From JAXIPB01 sp045403155 (GTDB lineage: Bacteria; Actinomycetota; Actinomycetes; Mycobacteriales; Micromonosporaceae), in the NCBI GenBank assembly GCA_045403155.1, contig JAXIPB010000205.1, positions 1-31,042 on the forward strand: 31,042 nucleotides of DNA, given 5' to 3'. A model generated the notes under the pieces. The model searched no databases, was not told the DNA's origin, and saw only the letters and a program-made list of their open reading frames with translations. Below, piece after piece: positions 30,691 to 31,042 of the stretch. Position 1 is the first letter of the stretch. Each line of letters begins with the position of its first letter. Made by a program: the position numbers and the translations under genes.

Positions 30691-30733
30691 GCACTGCACC
30701 CGCACGGAAGCCACGTTCCCTGCGATCGCCGCA

Positions 30734-30834
30734 CCCCAAGATCGCGTCGATCATGACGTGAGCGCCGCCGATACCCGTCGATCATGACCTCCAAATCATG
30801 ATCGACGCTTATGGGGGGCGCAGAGGTCATGATC
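30734..30834 (+). repeat. Dispersed element, copy 5, four-arm full palindrome
   Basis: CCCCAAGATCGCGTC, GATCATGA (30749-30756), 23 nt, GATCATGA (30780-30787), CCTCCAAA, TCATGATC (30796-30803), 23 nt, TCATGATC (30827-30834). The fourth arm at the same 23-nt spacing makes the whole 86 bp symmetric in arm placement. The other four copies lack it. Confidence 0.88.
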
Positions 30835-30872
30835 GGAGGCCATGGGGGGTGCGGTGGTGGGATGCTGACGGG

Positions 30873-31042
30873 GTGGATGGCCGGCCGCTGCTCGTCGTGG
30901 ACGGGGCGAACGTGGTGGGTTCCGTCCCTGACGGTTGGTGGCGTGATCGCGCTGGCGCGGCCCGGCGGCTACGGGAAGCGCTTGGTCCGGTCGCCGACGC
31001 GGGGATCCCCGACGGGCCACCGGATTTCTCGGAGCCGCTGGA
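30873..31042 (+). CDS. NYN/PIN-like nuclease-domain protein, N-terminal part (cut by window edge)
   Basis: From GTG 30873 the frame reads VDGRPLLVVDGANVVGSVPD, then GWWRDRAGAARRLREALGPV, and runs off the right edge. LLVVDGANVVGS with an early Asp is the start of NYN-type (YacP-like) RNase domains, and DGWWRDRAGAA is typical of actinobacterial members. These are metal-dependent ribonuclease-fold proteins; substrates are unknown. GTG 30849 is an in-frame alternative with GGAGG 9 nt upstream, so eight extra residues are possible. The GGAGG follows directly after the last arm of the four-arm repeat. Confidence 0.75.
   Translation, partial: MDGRPLLVVDGANVVGSVPDGWWRDRAGAARRLREALGPVADAGIPDGPPDFSEPL

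Larger units (their letters stand above)
30062..30872. other. 811-bp gene-free, repeat-dense region upstream of the conservon
   Basis: No convincing gene on either strand. The content is two composites of an 80-bp fold-back repeat followed by a dispersed three- or four-arm element (30291-30474 and 30611-30834), with a 24-bp tandem duplication between them. The short minus-strand frames starting MFNTRP and MFITRP look alike only because they lie in the two 80-bp repeats. The conservon promoter should lie in 30070-30290; no clear hexamers were found. Confidence 0.65.

Noticed and set aside
30291..30834. CRISPR array
   Set aside because: Only two composite units, direct repeats too long and spacers not regular; no cas genes.

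Overview
The window is chromosomal DNA of a high-GC actinobacterium. The closest fit from gene content is the Micromonosporaceae or a related family. Reasons: a complete conservon (histidine kinase, roadblock, DUF742, GTPase), a SigC-type ECF sigma factor, a DUF3817 membrane protein, two LdtMt2-like lipoprotein L,D-transpeptidases, GTG/TTG starts, and several genes that look leaderless (TANNNT 6-7 nt before the start codon). The family assignment is inference. No prophage, plasmid or CRISPR functions are visible.

Layout. 1-920: 5' part of an ECF sigma factor gene, a decayed IS5-type transposase and tRNA-Leu. 1148-4478: bcp peroxiredoxin, then a divergent four-gene ECF metal transporter (cbiM, a PDGLE-domain subunit, cbiQ, cbiO) behind a sequence matching the Streptomyces nickel regulator (Nur) box, so the cargo is probably nickel or nickel plus cobalt. 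4586-10134: sigC-mauE-dsbA on the minus strand, divergent from a zinc-finger membrane protein (candidate anti-sigma factor), a CopC-CopD copper protein and a membrane protein of unknown function. 10195-16423: GT87-type mannosyltransferase, oligoribonuclease, tRNA-His, a small anchored protein, two L,D-transpeptidases and two small membrane proteins. 16627-18857: DinB protein and an AbiEi/AbiEii toxin-antitoxin pair whose toxin gene is frameshifted. 18841-22223: circularly permuted ATP-grasp, alpha-E and transglutaminase genes, a compact predicted peptide-ligase system. 23177-26014: secreted M6 (immune inhibitor A) metalloprotease. 26278-30061: the conservon, minus strand. 30873-end: start of a NYN-domain protein.

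The most unusual signal is structural. A dispersed intergenic element occurs five times with invariant geometry: GATCATGA, 23 nt, GATCATGA, 8 nt, TCATGATC. In three cases a gene runs into it so that the element itself supplies the last codons and the stop (CGA TCA TGA, Arg-Ser-stop). One copy (30749-30834) carries a fourth arm and is a full 86-bp palindrome. A second, unrelated 80-bp fold-back repeat occurs three times without gaps in the alignment (22706, 30291, 30611). Two of its copies sit just before copies of the first element, making a duplicated composite. Short tandem repeats (12, 14 and 18 bp) also crowd gene 3' ends.
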